Shown here piece after piece: positions 43,780 to 52,643 of a DNA stretch of 64,000 nucleotides; positions within the stretch are counted from its first letter, which is position 1, and every line of letters begins with the position of its first letter. This DNA is from LC029 sp036676475 (lineage in GTDB: Bacteria; Bacillota; Bacilli; Aneurinibacillales; RAOX-1), in NCBI GenBank assembly GCA_036676475.1, contig JAKFCU010000029.1, positions 1 through 64,000 of the forward strand. The letters run 5' to 3'. A program made the position numbers and the translations under genes. Below the pieces are notes generated by a model. The model was not told the DNA's origin. It did not search any database and saw only the letters and a program-made list of their open reading frames with translations.

Positions 43780-44342
43780 TCAACCACTCCCTTTCATCAT
43801 TTGCTTATGTGCCTTCTCTTCCTCTTCTATCGCAAGAAGCATAGAAGCATAGGCAAAGCGCCGATGCTCCTCGCTCCACTGGAACGCTTCATGCGGGGGA
43901 ATATTGTACTTATTGAACAGAGCGTGCAAGAGCCAAGCCTCGCCACCCTGCTTGATTAGTTTTTTAGATCATCGATCCCTTCGGTAAATCCGCTCAAATC
44001 AAGGATTTCGGACGATAACCTCGCACACTCCCCGCTCAATAAAACGGAGTTGATAGCCGCCGTCGGATCGCCATACTTTTCGGTGAACTCTTTCGCTGAC
44101 CAGTCCGGAACTAAGCAACCTTTCTGAATGATTAACAGGTTAAGCAGTTCATTATCTACTTGGTCAGCGCCGCCTTTGGTCTTAAAAGTGGCCTGCTCGC
44201 GCATCTTAGTAAGCGTCTTATTATCAATTGCCTGCAACGTAAACGGCACGCCGAAACGCTTCAAAGTGATTTCCTTTTGTGGCTTCTCTTCTGCTACCGC
44301 CAAAATAGTCTTTAAAATATCTTCCGGACTCTTCTTACTCAT
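43780..44342 (-). CDS. Tail assembly chaperone GT by -1 frameshift
   Basis: The second chaperone product. After CTA AAA AAC the ribosome can slip -1 on A-AAA-AAC (43965-43959) and continue LIKQGGEAWLLHALFNKYNI then PPHEAFQWSEEHRRFAYASM to the TGA at 43780, adding 59 residues for about 187 in all. The extension has no start of its own. G/GT pairs in fixed ratio are needed to load the tape measure protein in many siphophages and myophages. Confidence 0.7.
43956..44342 (-). CDS. Tail assembly chaperone G (XkdN-like)
   Basis: 128 residues, MSKKSPEDILKTILAVAEEK then EITLKRFGVPFTLQAIDNKT and KGCLVPDWSAKEFTEKYGDP. It matches the XkdN-like Phage_TAC family in length, motifs and position just before a tape measure gene. 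It ends ...DDLKN at TAA, right after the slippery heptamer. Acts in the cytosol with the GT product. Confidence 0.75.
   Translation of the reverse strand: MSKKSPEDILKTILAVAEEKPQKEITLKRFGVPFTLQAIDNKTLTKMREQATFKTKGGADQVDNELLNLLIIQKGCLVPDWSAKEFTEKYGDPTAAINSVLLSGECARLSSEILDLSGFTEGIDDLKN
43959..43965 (-). promoter_or_regulatory. -1 programmed ribosomal frameshift heptamer
   Basis: A-AAA-AAC in the zero frame of the chaperone gene, one codon before its TAA. The -1 frame stays open for 59 codons with a chaperone-like sequence. Confidence 0.7.
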
Positions 44343-44394
44343 ATTTTCATCATCCTTTTCGTTTTAGTTTTTGAAATAGAAAAACCAACGGTGA

Positions 44395-44712
44395 TTATTC
44401 CGCTGGCTGCTGCGAATCGTATTGACGTTTAAGGACTGTATATCTTGCGATATTTTCAGCTGTTGAATTGCGTTTAGCCTCCGCCTTTGCCGTTTCCAGT
44501 TGTTCGGCGGTTACCTTTTCGACCTCTTCCGGTTCGATCTCTGGTTGATTGTCCGCCTCGTATTTCCGTTTCATAGCAGAGTACAGTACCCTATCTTGCA
44601 TTCTTCCAGTTCGTGAAGCAACTTGACTCATTTGTGCTAAATCGTCTTGCGTAACTTGAACGCCTTTCTCAAACTTGGTGCGAAGTGCATTTCCGATAAC
44701 GTGATAGTTCAT
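44395..44712 (-). CDS. Small hypothetical protein in the tail block
   Basis: 105 residues, MNYHVIGNALRTKFEKGVQV then LAQMSQVASRTGRMQDRVLY and two similar Lys/Arg/Tyr-rich segments (SAMKRKYEADNQPE, TVLKRQYDSQQPAE). Overlaps the stop of the 44712 gene by one base. Acidic and helical, unknown role; possibly an accessory to the chaperone. Confidence 0.6.
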   Translation of the reverse strand: MNYHVIGNALRTKFEKGVQVTQDDLAQMSQVASRTGRMQDRVLYSAMKRKYEADNQPEIEPEEVEKVTAEQLETAKAEAKRNSTAENIARYTVLKRQYDSQQPAE

Positions 44713-45353
44713 TACTTTTGACCTCCCTTCACGCGCTTAACTCCGTTAGGCATCTTCTTTCGCTCTTTGAGGTTAAACAGTTCTTCATCTGTAATTTGCG
44801 GAAGGTCTGCAAGTGAAACAATTTCATTCGGATGAAGCATTCCGGAGCCATCATGACCGTGGATTCGATAATGATCGTTAACCATTTCTTTAAATTCGCT
44901 ATATGAGAACTGATATTCTTCGATCAAATCATAGTAATCCATAACTGCGTTAAGGTATTCGGATCGAGCGTTGGCCATCCGTTCCACAATCGGTTTTACT
45001 CTCTCATCACGGACCATCGGCCTGTATACACTGTTCCAATCTTTAATTAGATCAACAACAGTAATCTTATCGATTGCGGATTCCTTATGAACAAAATCAT
45101 AAGCCTTCACTCTTTCGGTATGCGCAGCCTCAAGCGATTTCTCGGCATCCTCAATCTTCTTACGGGCTTTTACTTTTTCGGCAGATAAGTCATCGCCAGT
45201 TTGGAACTCACGCTTTAAGATAGCGTCCATTTCTTGTTTGCAGTTTTGTACGTGTTCACCGGCATCTCTAACGGCCTTGTCATAACGTTCCTGTACTGCT
45301 TTGAATCTTCCGCCCTGCTGAAGATATTCCTCGTGTTTTTTCCATGTAATCAT
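44712..45353 (-). CDS. Coiled-coil hypothetical protein
   Basis: 213 residues. Strong coiled coil at about 20-90 (VKARKKIEDAEKSLEAAHTE) and a C-terminal RIHGHDGSGMLHPNEIVSLA segment. AGGAGATTT ribosome site. Operon with the 44395 gene through an ATG/stop overlap. No structural phage family recognised. Confidence 0.6.
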   Translation of the reverse strand: MITWKKHEEYLQQGGRFKAVQERYDKAVRDAGEHVQNCKQEMDAILKREFQTGDDLSAEKVKARKKIEDAEKSLEAAHTERVKAYDFVHKESAIDKITVVDLIKDWNSVYRPMVRDERVKPIVERMANARSEYLNAVMDYYDLIEEYQFSYSEFKEMVNDHYRIHGHDGSGMLHPNEIVSLADLPQITDEELFNLKERKKMPNGVKRVKGGQK

Positions 45354-45419
45354 TGTTAAATCTCCTCCATTAATTGTTTTTTTAAAAAAGCACCTGACCG
45401 ATTACATTACGGCTGGAGC

Positions 45420-45632
45420 TTATTTTGTAACGATCTCGATATTTACAGCTTTTGGTTTTCCATTTCGGCCTTCTGCCACATCGAATGTAATTTCCATTCC
45501 TGGAGTTAAAATTAGAGTATCTTCGGTATCAGAAATTCCACTGAAATGTGCGAATATATCAGAATCTCCTTCACGTCTAATAAAACCAAATCCTCGTTCT
45601 TCATTCCAAAACTTCACTGTTCCTCTTTCCAT
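45420..45632 (-). CDS. Cold-shock-domain protein
   Basis: 70 residues forming one cold-shock domain: GTVKFWNEERGFGFIRREGD (RNP1-like KGFGFI replaced by RGFGFI), IFAHFSGI (RNP2-like) and the usual beta5 strand PKAVNIEIV. Binds single-stranded RNA or DNA. It is encoded within the element, between the winged-helix genes and the tail block, so it may aid element expression or replication. Confidence 0.9.
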   Translation of the reverse strand: MERGTVKFWNEERGFGFIRREGDSDIFAHFSGISDTEDTLILTPGMEITFDVAEGRNGKPKAVNIEIVTK

Positions 45633-45644
45633 CTTCCAATCCCC

Positions 45645-46031
45645 CTATAATTTTTCTTCTATAGTTGACTTCCGCCTGTATGCATCCTGGCTTAATTCCC
45701 AAGCGCCACGGGTTCCCGCATTTGGCAGAAGGTACTGCAAACTTACCTTTGTTGTAATGATTCCTTGAGTCAATCGATAGAGTGATTTTTTGTATTTGAA
45801 CTCAATCTCTCGTGAATGGACGATAACTATTTCAGTTCCTTCACGCTTCAAATTAACCGCATGAGCAATCGCCTTTCGGAGCGCATCCGCTTTGCTTAAT
45901 AACTCGTCAAGATAAACGGAAGCTATCGCGTAAAATTCCCCGTCATACCGGACAACTAGCCCGTATGATCGGATCGCTTTGCTTCCTTCCTCACGATGTA
46001 AGGACAGATAAACTCTAGCGATGGATGCCAC
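45645..46031 (-). CDS. Hypothetical protein, possible RNase H-like fold
   Basis: 128 residues, RVYLSLHREEGSKAIRSYGL then VVRYDGEFYAIASVYLDELL and AIAHAVNLKREGTEIVIVHS. The strand-strand-helix order slightly resembles a ribonuclease-H-like domain but the acidic active-site residues are not clear. The start is GTG overlapping the upstream stop (TAGTG). Function unknown. Confidence 0.5.
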   Translation of the reverse strand: MASIARVYLSLHREEGSKAIRSYGLVVRYDGEFYAIASVYLDELLSKADALRKAIAHAVNLKREGTEIVIVHSREIEFKYKKSLYRLTQGIITTKVSLQYLLPNAGTRGAWELSQDAYRRKSTIEEKL

Positions 46032-46216
46032 TATTTCGCCGCCTTCCGTTTCACTCGCTTACTGCTCTTTGGTAGCTCTGAATGTATGAACTGGATCATT
46101 CTCGCCTTGCTGACGTCCTGGCCGAATCGGAAGGAATGAACCTCGCCGGCGTCGGTAATAACTTTAACTTCCTGTACTTTGGAATATGGTGCTGGCGTTA
46201 TGAAGTCTATTGTCAT
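46031..46216 (-). CDS. Small hypothetical basic protein
   Basis: 61 residues from ATG 46216 (GGAGGTATT ribosome site), MTIDFITPAPYSKVQEVKVI then TDAGEVHSFRFGQDVSKARM and a Lys-rich tail (PKSSKRVKRKAAK). Overlaps the next gene by one base. Unknown role in the element operon. Confidence 0.55.
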   Translation of the reverse strand: MTIDFITPAPYSKVQEVKVITDAGEVHSFRFGQDVSKARMIQFIHSELPKSSKRVKRKAAK

Positions 46217-46341
46217 GTAATACCTCCCTGTTAGCATTTAGATTCGGTCAGGCTATTGGTATATTCCAAACTAACGTACTAGCGAAATAGACCGATAGAA
46301 ACGTCTCATAGCACGGTTTAAATATCTCTAACGACTAACAT

Positions 46342-46710
46342 TCAGGCTCGTTTTTTCCTCATTAACTCCCGTACCGTATCCCTTTTTCTAATCGCAGCAC
46401 AATGATCGCATCGCTTATGCCGATTACTTCGTTTAATGAATCTAGTCCCGCATTGACATATCGCCATGTTTTTAGCCTCCTGACTAGAACCGGTCAACTC
46501 TCGCCAGTATTTCTCTTGTAGTTCTGCCGATCCTGGCAAACAATAATGCTCGAAGTATAGGCATCGAATATGGCCGATAAATCCATCGCGAAAGTACCGG
46601 CAGCTATCTTCACCATCCGGATAATAGAGACACTCGCCATATTCGGTGTGGCCGGCGCATTGTTGACGGACGTACTTCTTGACGTCTTCTTTAGCGGACA
46701 TCGGATTCAT
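46342..46710 (-). CDS. Cysteine-rich zinc-binding protein
   Basis: About 122 residues with twelve Cys. First half CAGHTEYGECLYYPDGEDSC with CLYFEHYC, second half a zinc ribbon CQCGTRFIKRSNRHKRCDHC. Ends basic (RELMRKKRA), suggesting nucleic acid binding. Start overlaps the 46691 gene. This type is common in mobile elements but has no firm function. Confidence 0.6.
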   Translation of the reverse strand: MNPMSAKEDVKKYVRQQCAGHTEYGECLYYPDGEDSCRYFRDGFIGHIRCLYFEHYCLPGSAELQEKYWRELTGSSQEAKNMAICQCGTRFIKRSNRHKRCDHCAAIRKRDTVRELMRKKRA

Positions 46711-47188
46711 CAACTTTCAAGACATCGGAAACGTGCGGATATGGTCCGAGTAGAACGTCAAACACCGGCCCTCTTTCGCCTAGCATTTCGAATACTAGTC
46801 CGAACTTCTTAAACAAATCGATCATATCTTCGACGGACTGCGGATAGTAAAAACCGAAGCGTTCTAAGATGTCGCGGATCTGGCTTTCCCGTTGTAAGTC
46901 CGCTTCGTACTCTTCTAATGCTCGCTTACCTTTCGGAGGCTTGGCGTTGAAGTCGAAGAATAGCCGGTCCTTTTTCCGTCTGATTAGCAGCTCTTTAATA
47001 TCCTCAATCGTCTCTTGCGTCGTCATTCCAGCGGTTGAATCCATCGAAATAATATTCAGTATCACGATAGCGGATAATGGTAAGTAGCGCACCCAACCTT
47101 GATGCACGAATTGATTCGGGTTAGGATACATTCCAGGTTCCATTTCGTGTCTGACCGATAATGATGTTTGTATAAACGATCTACTCAA
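46691..47188 (-). CDS. Hypothetical protein, possible winged helix
   Basis: 165 residues, start TTG with GGGAGAG upstream. MYPNPNQFVHQGWVRYLPLS then MTTQETIEDIKELLIRRKKD and DILERFGFYYPQSVEDMIDL. The middle could be a winged helix. It precedes the zinc protein by a 20-base overlap. No confident family. Confidence 0.5.
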   Translation of the reverse strand: MSRSFIQTSLSVRHEMEPGMYPNPNQFVHQGWVRYLPLSAIVILNIISMDSTAGMTTQETIEDIKELLIRRKKDRLFFDFNAKPPKGKRALEEYEADLQRESQIRDILERFGFYYPQSVEDMIDLFKKFGLVFEMLGERGPVFDVLLGPYPHVSDVLKVDESDVR

Positions 47189-47302
47189 AATAAACTCTCC
47201 CTTTTAACTTCGCTTCTTTACATTAAAGTAGATATGTGGTAAACTGTGGATAATGGTGATTTTTGACTATAAATTTAAAAAGTAGACAAAAAATAATAAA
47301 CG

Positions 47303-47527
47303 CTATACCAATCCATTAATTTGACGGTAGCGTTCAATGAGCGTCATTAATTCATCCGTTAAATCAAATGCTTTAATGATCTTAAACTTCATATTTTCGG
47401 TTACTCTCCTATGGTCGGTCTCAATCATACTAATGGTGCTATAACTACAACCAACCTTCTTAGCGAAATCTTCTCGACTCATGTCATCGTAATAAAGGCG
47501 TATAGCACGAACTGTTGTAGAATCCAT
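47303..47527 (-). CDS. Xre-type HTH protein
   Basis: 74 residues from ATG 47527 (AGGAG ribosome site), with MSREDFAKKVGCSYSTISMI as helix-turn-helix and a helical C-terminus. The longer upstream frame has no ribosome site. Probably a small regulator of the element. Confidence 0.75.
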   Translation of the reverse strand: MDSTTVRAIRLYYDDMSREDFAKKVGCSYSTISMIETDHRRVTENMKFKIIKAFDLTDELMTLIERYRQINGLV

Positions 47528-47679
47528 CACAATTCTCCTTTCGTTATGTTTTTTGGCACGAACTATCTCAATAAAAAGCTCCGTATCTAAGCACCATACA
47601 GAGCGCATTACGAACAAGAAACCCCGGCCGTCGGCATCTTGTCCTTCCCATATATTAGTCATTTTTCTACTAGGCTAAA

Positions 47680-48717
47680 TTACTGAAATAGTCTTCTTAT
47701 CTGGCTTGCCTCAACGAATTTTGCATCCGTCATATCTTCTATTCGATAAGTCGCAACCGTTCCCCATTTTATGTCGTATGCTTTACGCCTATCAATTCCA
47801 TGCGGATCATGTTTCGGTTGCTTCTTATTCCAGTTCCCACTACTCTCTATCTCGGACAAGCTCTTATGCTTAACTGCCTTCCTTCCTCCGAAATCTAATT
47901 CCGGATTCATCTTCTTCGCTATCCTGCCTCGCTCAAAATCCTCCGCAGCCTTTACAATCTCCCCACGCCTTGAAATCTCGTCCATTTCCTGCGGGCTATA
48001 GAACGGATATTCATGTTGCTGGCGTTCTCGCTGACGTTTTCTCCGTCTTTCATCATCGAGATCATGCACATTATCGTTATAAATCCCACGTTGCCGTCTC
48101 CGCTCATGTTCCTTCGTACATGATGGACCGCATCGTTTGGCGTTCCTGGGCTTCGTTTGATCGATGAAATAACTATCGCAGATTTCACATCGTTTCACCC
48201 TCGGTACTAGCTTCTTTAGCTCGCGTTTCTCCCCAATTGTATAAGGCCATCCGATAAAATTGCGTTCAATGTAGGTATCGAGAAAATCCCGCGCCCCTTC
48301 TCCAAGCGGCGGATATTCATCATAATTCGATTCGGCTATCTCTACTGGCTCCCGTCCGATACTCAATCCCTTAACGTGATCATCAGCGAGAATATAGTCC
48401 GTGATTAACTCCATTGCTCTTACTTCTTCATATCGGGGGAGATATACCGGACGCCCTTTCGTCTTCTGCGGGTATCCTGGCGGCTGTCGCTTAACGAAGT
48501 GCTCATGTAAAGCCTTCGCCATTTCTTCACCAATGTATAGCCGATCTAGTTGCGATGTCATGGCGTGATCTTTATAGCTAGTACGTTTATGATTCGGATG
48601 ATCGCGCATGATGCGTTTGATTAGCGTTTGATAATCAAAGACGCGGAGATACTTCTGATAAATTATATTAGGCGCATCCGAATACTTGGTTATATTGGTA
48701 TGTGGTGCTAGGCTCAA
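47680..48717 (-). CDS. Zinc-binding hypothetical protein
   Basis: 345 residues from TTG 48717, eight bases after GAGGAGGAG. N-terminal helical part (FDYQTLIKRIMRDHPNHKRT), a four-cysteine site RCEICDSYFIDQTKPRNAKR followed by CGPSC, then a long Arg-rich helix (DDERRRKRQRERQQHEYPFY). Suggests a nucleic-acid-binding protein with a zinc finger. No known catalytic residues. Element backbone gene of unknown role. Confidence 0.6.
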   Translation of the reverse strand: MSLAPHTNITKYSDAPNIIYQKYLRVFDYQTLIKRIMRDHPNHKRTSYKDHAMTSQLDRLYIGEEMAKALHEHFVKRQPPGYPQKTKGRPVYLPRYEEVRAMELITDYILADDHVKGLSIGREPVEIAESNYDEYPPLGEGARDFLDTYIERNFIGWPYTIGEKRELKKLVPRVKRCEICDSYFIDQTKPRNAKRCGPSCTKEHERRRQRGIYNDNVHDLDDERRRKRQRERQQHEYPFYSPQEMDEISRRGEIVKAAEDFERGRIAKKMNPELDFGGRKAVKHKSLSEIESSGNWNKKQPKHDPHGIDRRKAYDIKWGTVATYRIEDMTDAKFVEASQIRRLFQ

Positions 48718-48944
48718 CTCGTCTCCTCCTCGTGGCCGACTGCACAAAATGAGCAGTCGGGTTATATCTTGGTCAAATGTCTTTCTTTCTTAGCGCATTA
48801 ATATATTTAATAATTGATAGCGACGCAAGGATATGAAATATCCGAAGCGTAATCTTTTAATATATCTTGTTAATTAAGTATTGATAAATATATATTGTTC
48901 TTCGTTGGTTTCGTGCGTTTATAACCGCTTAAAATATACAGTTG

Positions 48945-49433
48945 TTACTGCTTAAAATCAGCATTGACTGTTATTTGACTGACCTTCCAGGCGATTCTTT
49001 TACCTTCCAACTGTTCACGATCAATTTCTAATTTCCGTTGGAGTTCTCTCATCTTGCTCTCTAGTATGGCAACCTCCTTAGAATACTGCACACGGAACTC
49101 GGCTTCGGTAATCGGTTCGAATATTTCGTAAATCTTCCTGGTGCTGTTCTTAACAGAGTGAACTTTGATAAGTTTATGCCATTCTAATACCTTTAGATTT
49201 CGGTCTAATTTGGTGCGACCAATCCCCGCCTGCGCCATGATATCTTCCTTCGTCAACCATACGCAATTATAAAGATTATGCTCCGGATCATTCTGCTTCC
49301 AGTTGCATAAATATGCATATAATCCCGCCGTTTCTATGGAGAATCCATCGAGTAACGGATACATCGTAAAGATAATGTTCGGCACTTGGACGAATCCGTC
49401 ATTGCCGGTAAGCGTCTTATTAACGTCAATCAT
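48945..49433 (-). CDS. Winged-helix replication-type protein
   Basis: 162 residues from ATG 49433 (GGGAGGA). GFVQVPNIIFTMYPLLDGFS then AGLYAYLCNWKQNDPEHNLY and IMAQAGIGRTKLDRNLKVLE make a typical winged helix as found in replication initiators and DnaD-like loaders. A long C-terminal coiled coil follows. It lies next to the iteron block at 50434, which supports a replication role. Confidence 0.6.
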   Translation of the reverse strand: MIDVNKTLTGNDGFVQVPNIIFTMYPLLDGFSIETAGLYAYLCNWKQNDPEHNLYNCVWLTKEDIMAQAGIGRTKLDRNLKVLEWHKLIKVHSVKNSTRKIYEIFEPITEAEFRVQYSKEVAILESKMRELQRKLEIDREQLEGKRIAWKVSQITVNADFKQ

Positions 49434-49541
49434 TCGCAATCCTCCCGTAAATTTGATAAAATCGCCGTATACGTTTTGTATAAGGATGGAGCTGCGGCCG
49501 GTCCTCCCGCCAAGAACGACTCGACCGCGAGCTTATCCGGT

Positions 49542-50075
49542 TTACAATGACATATCGATTTCAACTTTTATAATTCGGCCCTCTTCATCCCTCACCGCAT
49601 AAACGTCATAACCTCCGTCACCCCATGCCGTACTAAAAGTGACAGCTAAATCATTTAATACCTGGCCGCATCCCTCATCGCTGGAAGTAGCTGCGTAAAC
49701 TTCATCCATATCAACTCTATCTTTTATACCTTTATCCGAGATATAACCAGGATCAACGATCATTAACTGGCCGCTATCAACTCCAACACTTCCGATATGT
49801 TCACGATGTTCCAGATAGTGCTCCATAGTTACTACCTGCTCCATTAATGAATCGATTAATTCGACTTGAGCCTCAATGATTTCACTTTTATTTGTAACTT
49901 CTTTTACAATAAATTTTCCAGGAAGATCAGGTAGACCATGTTCCTTCTTAATTTCTTCGATCTGGCTTAATGCATCTTGTTCATCTTCCGCCCATAAGCG
50001 AATTAATTTTTCAAACCTTCCATTTTTTACACCGCCCATGAATAACTTCATTCCAATATCTTTGACTAATGGCAT
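49542..50075 (-). CDS. Hypothetical protein with DUF4241-like end
   Basis: 177 residues from ATG 50075 (GGAGAG). N-terminal part KLFMGGVKNGRFEKLIRLWA, C-terminal VDSGQLMIVDPGYI and AWGDGGYDVYAVRDEEGRII. The C-terminal GDGGYxVY motif recurs in small bacterial proteins of unknown function. First gene after the iteron block, read leftward. Confidence 0.55.
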   Translation of the reverse strand: MPLVKDIGMKLFMGGVKNGRFEKLIRLWAEDEQDALSQIEEIKKEHGLPDLPGKFIVKEVTNKSEIIEAQVELIDSLMEQVVTMEHYLEHREHIGSVGVDSGQLMIVDPGYISDKGIKDRVDMDEVYAATSSDEGCGQVLNDLAVTFSTAWGDGGYDVYAVRDEEGRIIKVEIDMSL

Positions 50076-50433
50076 AACCATCTCTCCCTTTTCGTAATTG
50101 AATTTATAGTCAACGGCATGACGCCGGTTGATCTCGGAAAAATATCCTATACTATAATTACCTACCAATACGGTTAAAACTGCGACGTCGGATTTTTTCT
50201 TGCCTACTTATAAATACCCACGGTAGCACTCACGATTGCGACATTTTTATACCTCTATCTTTTATAACTACCTCAAAACGAAAAACTGCCACGTGGTTTT
50301 TATGAAAGATGTGTCTAATTTGTGAACATTTATTTTTCTCCTACCTTTATGTACTACATTTGCACCTTTGATCACCTACACTTTTCGCAAAAAAATTCCC
50401 TTCTTTAGAATTGTTTGCAGTCGGTAGGCTTCC

Positions 50434-50571
50434 GTCAAAAAATCCACTCATAATATTTGTTACCCTCCGAGCGATTTCCGTCAAAGTTTTCGCTCATAAT
50501 AATTGGTACCTTTTCAGCGGATCTCGTCAAAGTTTCGGACCTATTATTTTATACACCGCAAAATCGATCGC
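50434..50571. repeat. Three tandem 46-bp iterons
   Basis: GTCAAA-led units begin at 50434, 50480 and 50526, exactly 46 bases apart. They share GTCAAAG-TTT, a CTCATAAT/CTATTAT block and a TTGTTACC/TTGGTACC block. Candidate origin of replication or operator array of the element. Confidence 0.6.
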
Positions 50572-50987
50572 ATTTAATTTTTGGCGCTCCCGAACCCGCC
50601 TCTTGTTCTGAGCGCCTATAATACGTTATATCCAGTTGAATCAATTTTCTCCGTATTCTTCTATCCCGCCCGCGCCAACAAGCGGGATATATTCGATGCG
50701 CTTCCGATCAGGCCCGCCAAAGCCCACGCAAAAAATATTTTTCTAAAAAGTGAAACCTTCTGAAACTTGTCTACGTATTGAATACTGTAAAATTTAAAGA
50801 ACATCGCCGCTCACAGTCGCCAGCTAAGAGCGGTACCGATTCTAGCAGAGTTTGGTCGGATTACCAGTCCGGCCGACTCTTCCCGAATGAATGAACCAGG
50901 AATCCCACATCATTGACAGATCCGCCCGATCTTCTCGTGATAAAGTCGGGGTATCCTTCGTAAAGAAATACGAATATCGCTTCCTTC

Positions 50988-51197
50988 TCACGCAGACACC
51001 TCCGCTAGTCCATAGTGCGCCAACACTAAAGCTTGTGGAATGTCGTCGCAGCCGAGAGAAGCCCGCCGACTGACATGCGGAAACCATCCGAAGAAGCTTT
51101 CGGCCGAAAGGACCATCGATGGTTTCCCGTGGATGCTGTGAATGGTGATCGAAAAGTTTCCGTCCTGCTGCCGTTCAAAATGTCCGTAATGATTCAT
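50988..51197 (-). CDS. 69-residue hypothetical protein
   Basis: MNHYGHFERQQDGNFSITIH then SIHGKPSMVLSAESFFGWFP. A GGAGGTATTA ribosome site precedes the ATG. GC-rich relative to neighbours. Possibly a small regulatory protein of the element; no family recognised. Confidence 0.5.
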   Translation of the reverse strand: MNHYGHFERQQDGNFSITIHSIHGKPSMVLSAESFFGWFPHVSRRASLGCDDIPQALVLAHYGLAEVSA

Positions 51198-51325
51198 GCG
51201 TAATACCTCCGTTATGATTTAATTGTCGTACCGGTTTGACTTCGCCAAAAGTAAACCGATCGATGCCTCCGGATTACCTACGTTGCCAGCGTTGGGATGT
51301 CCATCATCGGCGAGTTAGCGCTTGC

Positions 51326-51424
51326 CTATGCGCTCTTTCGTTGCTTCTGATAGACCGCAAGAATGCCCGTGATAATCCCCTCGACAACACCTTTCACCAC
51401 AGACGCAATAATATCGTCGATCAT
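51326..51424 (-). CDS. 32-residue hydrophobic peptide, toxin-like
   Basis: MIDDIIASVVKGVVEGIITG then ILAVYQKQRKSA. A single amphipathic membrane helix with a basic tail and a strong GGAGGAGGT ribosome site. Size and shape resemble type I toxin peptides of the Fst/Ldr sort. No antisense RNA was identified by eye. Confidence 0.5.
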   Translation of the reverse strand: MIDDIIASVVKGVVEGIITGILAVYQKQRKSA

Positions 51425-51617
51425 CGTCCGTACCTCCTCCTTTTGCTTATTTTAAACTGACATCCTATAGTAAAATTTGATCCATATCTACGTCCTCTAG
51501 TTTATCTTCTGTCGATAATCTACTAAAAGTATATATCGCCTGTCGTTTAACGTCAAGAAACTTTTTCCATTCGTTTAACGTATGTAGTATTATGTCAGTA
51601 GAGAGGTGAAATCGGGG

Positions 51618-51866
51618 ATGATTAAATTTAAACTGGCGGAATTTATAGAAATAAACCACGTTGCTAGTAACCCTGACGAAAAACTAACGCGAAATATGGT
51701 TGCTAGAGAAGCAAAGGTAAGACCAAATGTCGTGTATGAAATGTGTGATAATGTAACCAAACGAGTAGAATTAAAAACTCTCGATAAGATACTTTCAACT
51801 TTAACGAGATTAACAGGAAAGAAAATTAGTATGGCCGATATAGTTGAATACGAATACGACGAATAA
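51618..51866 (+). CDS. Cro/CI-type HTH regulator
   Basis: 82 residues from ATG 51618 (GAGAGG ribosome site), with LTRNMVAREAKVRPNVVYEM as HTH and LDKILSTLTRLTGKKISMAD at the end, the YozG-like pattern. The only plus-strand regulator, divergent from the leftward genes, so it may be the element's repressor. Confidence 0.75.
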   Translation: MIKFKLAEFIEINHVASNPDEKLTRNMVAREAKVRPNVVYEMCDNVTKRVELKTLDKILSTLTRLTGKKISMADIVEYEYDE

Positions 51867-51970
51867 AGCTGCTCCGATTTTGTTTCGGGCAGCTCCTTTA
51901 TTTGTGTATATCGCTATAATATTCCGTCAATACTGACAATAGGAAAAGTTAGAAAGGCGGACTGATTAAG

Positions 51971-52111
51971 ATGATATGCCGATTCTGCAAACGGGAAATA
52001 CCAAAAAAGAACCAATCCGACGCTCAAAAAAGAATTAACCTTTGTACCGTTTGCGCCCGCGAAGAACGGCTATGGGTATCGAGAGTTACGAAGATTTGGG
52101 ACGCCAGGTAA
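51971..52111 (+). CDS. 46-residue zinc-ribbon peptide
   Basis: MICRFCKREIPKKNQSDAQK then INLCTVCAREERLWVSRVTK. Two CxxC pairs form a zinc ribbon. Weak ribosome site (AAAGGCGG). Overlaps the 3' end of the convergent 52086 gene by 26 bases. Probably real but unproven. Confidence 0.5.
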   Translation: MICRFCKREIPKKNQSDAQKRINLCTVCAREERLWVSRVTKIWDAR

Positions 52112-52367
52112 TCCGACGTGTTTGGTAATCAGATATCGCATCTAACCGGTATGCCGGCACTTTGTTATAGCGATCCTGCAATGCGTTTATGTATTTCGCA
52201 GATTGCATCGCATCGGATGATAGCTGCTCGATAACCTCCGAGATGGACCAATCAAGACTTACGGATAGCATTTTTAGTTGATTGTATAATTCGTTGGTCA
52301 AGCTCACCGTTACCCGATTACATCTCGCTTTACCTATACCCCGCTTCTTCTTTGCGCCTGCTCCCAT
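52086..52367 (-). CDS. Ribbon-helix-helix-type protein
   Basis: 93 residues from ATG 52367. RVTVSLTNELYNQLKMLSVS then LDWSISEVIEQLSSDAMQSA is a CopG/Arc-like RHH pattern (beta strand plus two helices). The N-terminus is basic. Likely a small DNA-binding regulator near the integrase. Confidence 0.6.
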   Translation of the reverse strand: MGAGAKKKRGIGKARCNRVTVSLTNELYNQLKMLSVSLDWSISEVIEQLSSDAMQSAKYINALQDRYNKVPAYRLDAISDYQTRRITWRPKSS

Positions 52368-52550
52368 AAATAACACCGCCCTCCTTCTAAATGCACAGTT
52401 GCTAACTGCATCAGTTACTTACTACATATGATAATGGAAGGGAAGTTAGAACAAAGTGCCACAATAAACCCAAGCACAAAATTGATGATCATTCAAGTTG
52501 TTGACAAACATATTTCCTTCACATGTTACGTAAAACGTGTCATAATAAAA

Positions 52551-52580
52551 ATAACCGAGATGCGGCAACATCCCGGTTTT
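52551..52580 (+). terminator. Terminator-like hairpin opposite the toxin-like peptide
   Basis: AACCG-A-GATG / CATC-C-CGGTT around CGGCAA, followed by TTTT on the plus strand; could end an RNA antisense to the neighbouring peptide gene region. Confidence 0.5.
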
Positions 52581-52643
52581 AGAGCAAGTGGTTATTTTAT
52601 TATTAACTGCTTAGTGGTCTTATCTATTTAGGTAAGGCTTTTT

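Noticed and set aside
50434..50571. 46-bp repeats as CRISPR
   Set aside because: Conservation runs through the whole unit with no constant-repeat/variable-spacer pattern, and no cas genes are present.
50842..51087. 81-codon minus-strand frame (Ser/Arg-rich)
   Set aside because: Overlaps the better supported 50988 gene in another frame, with no ribosome site.
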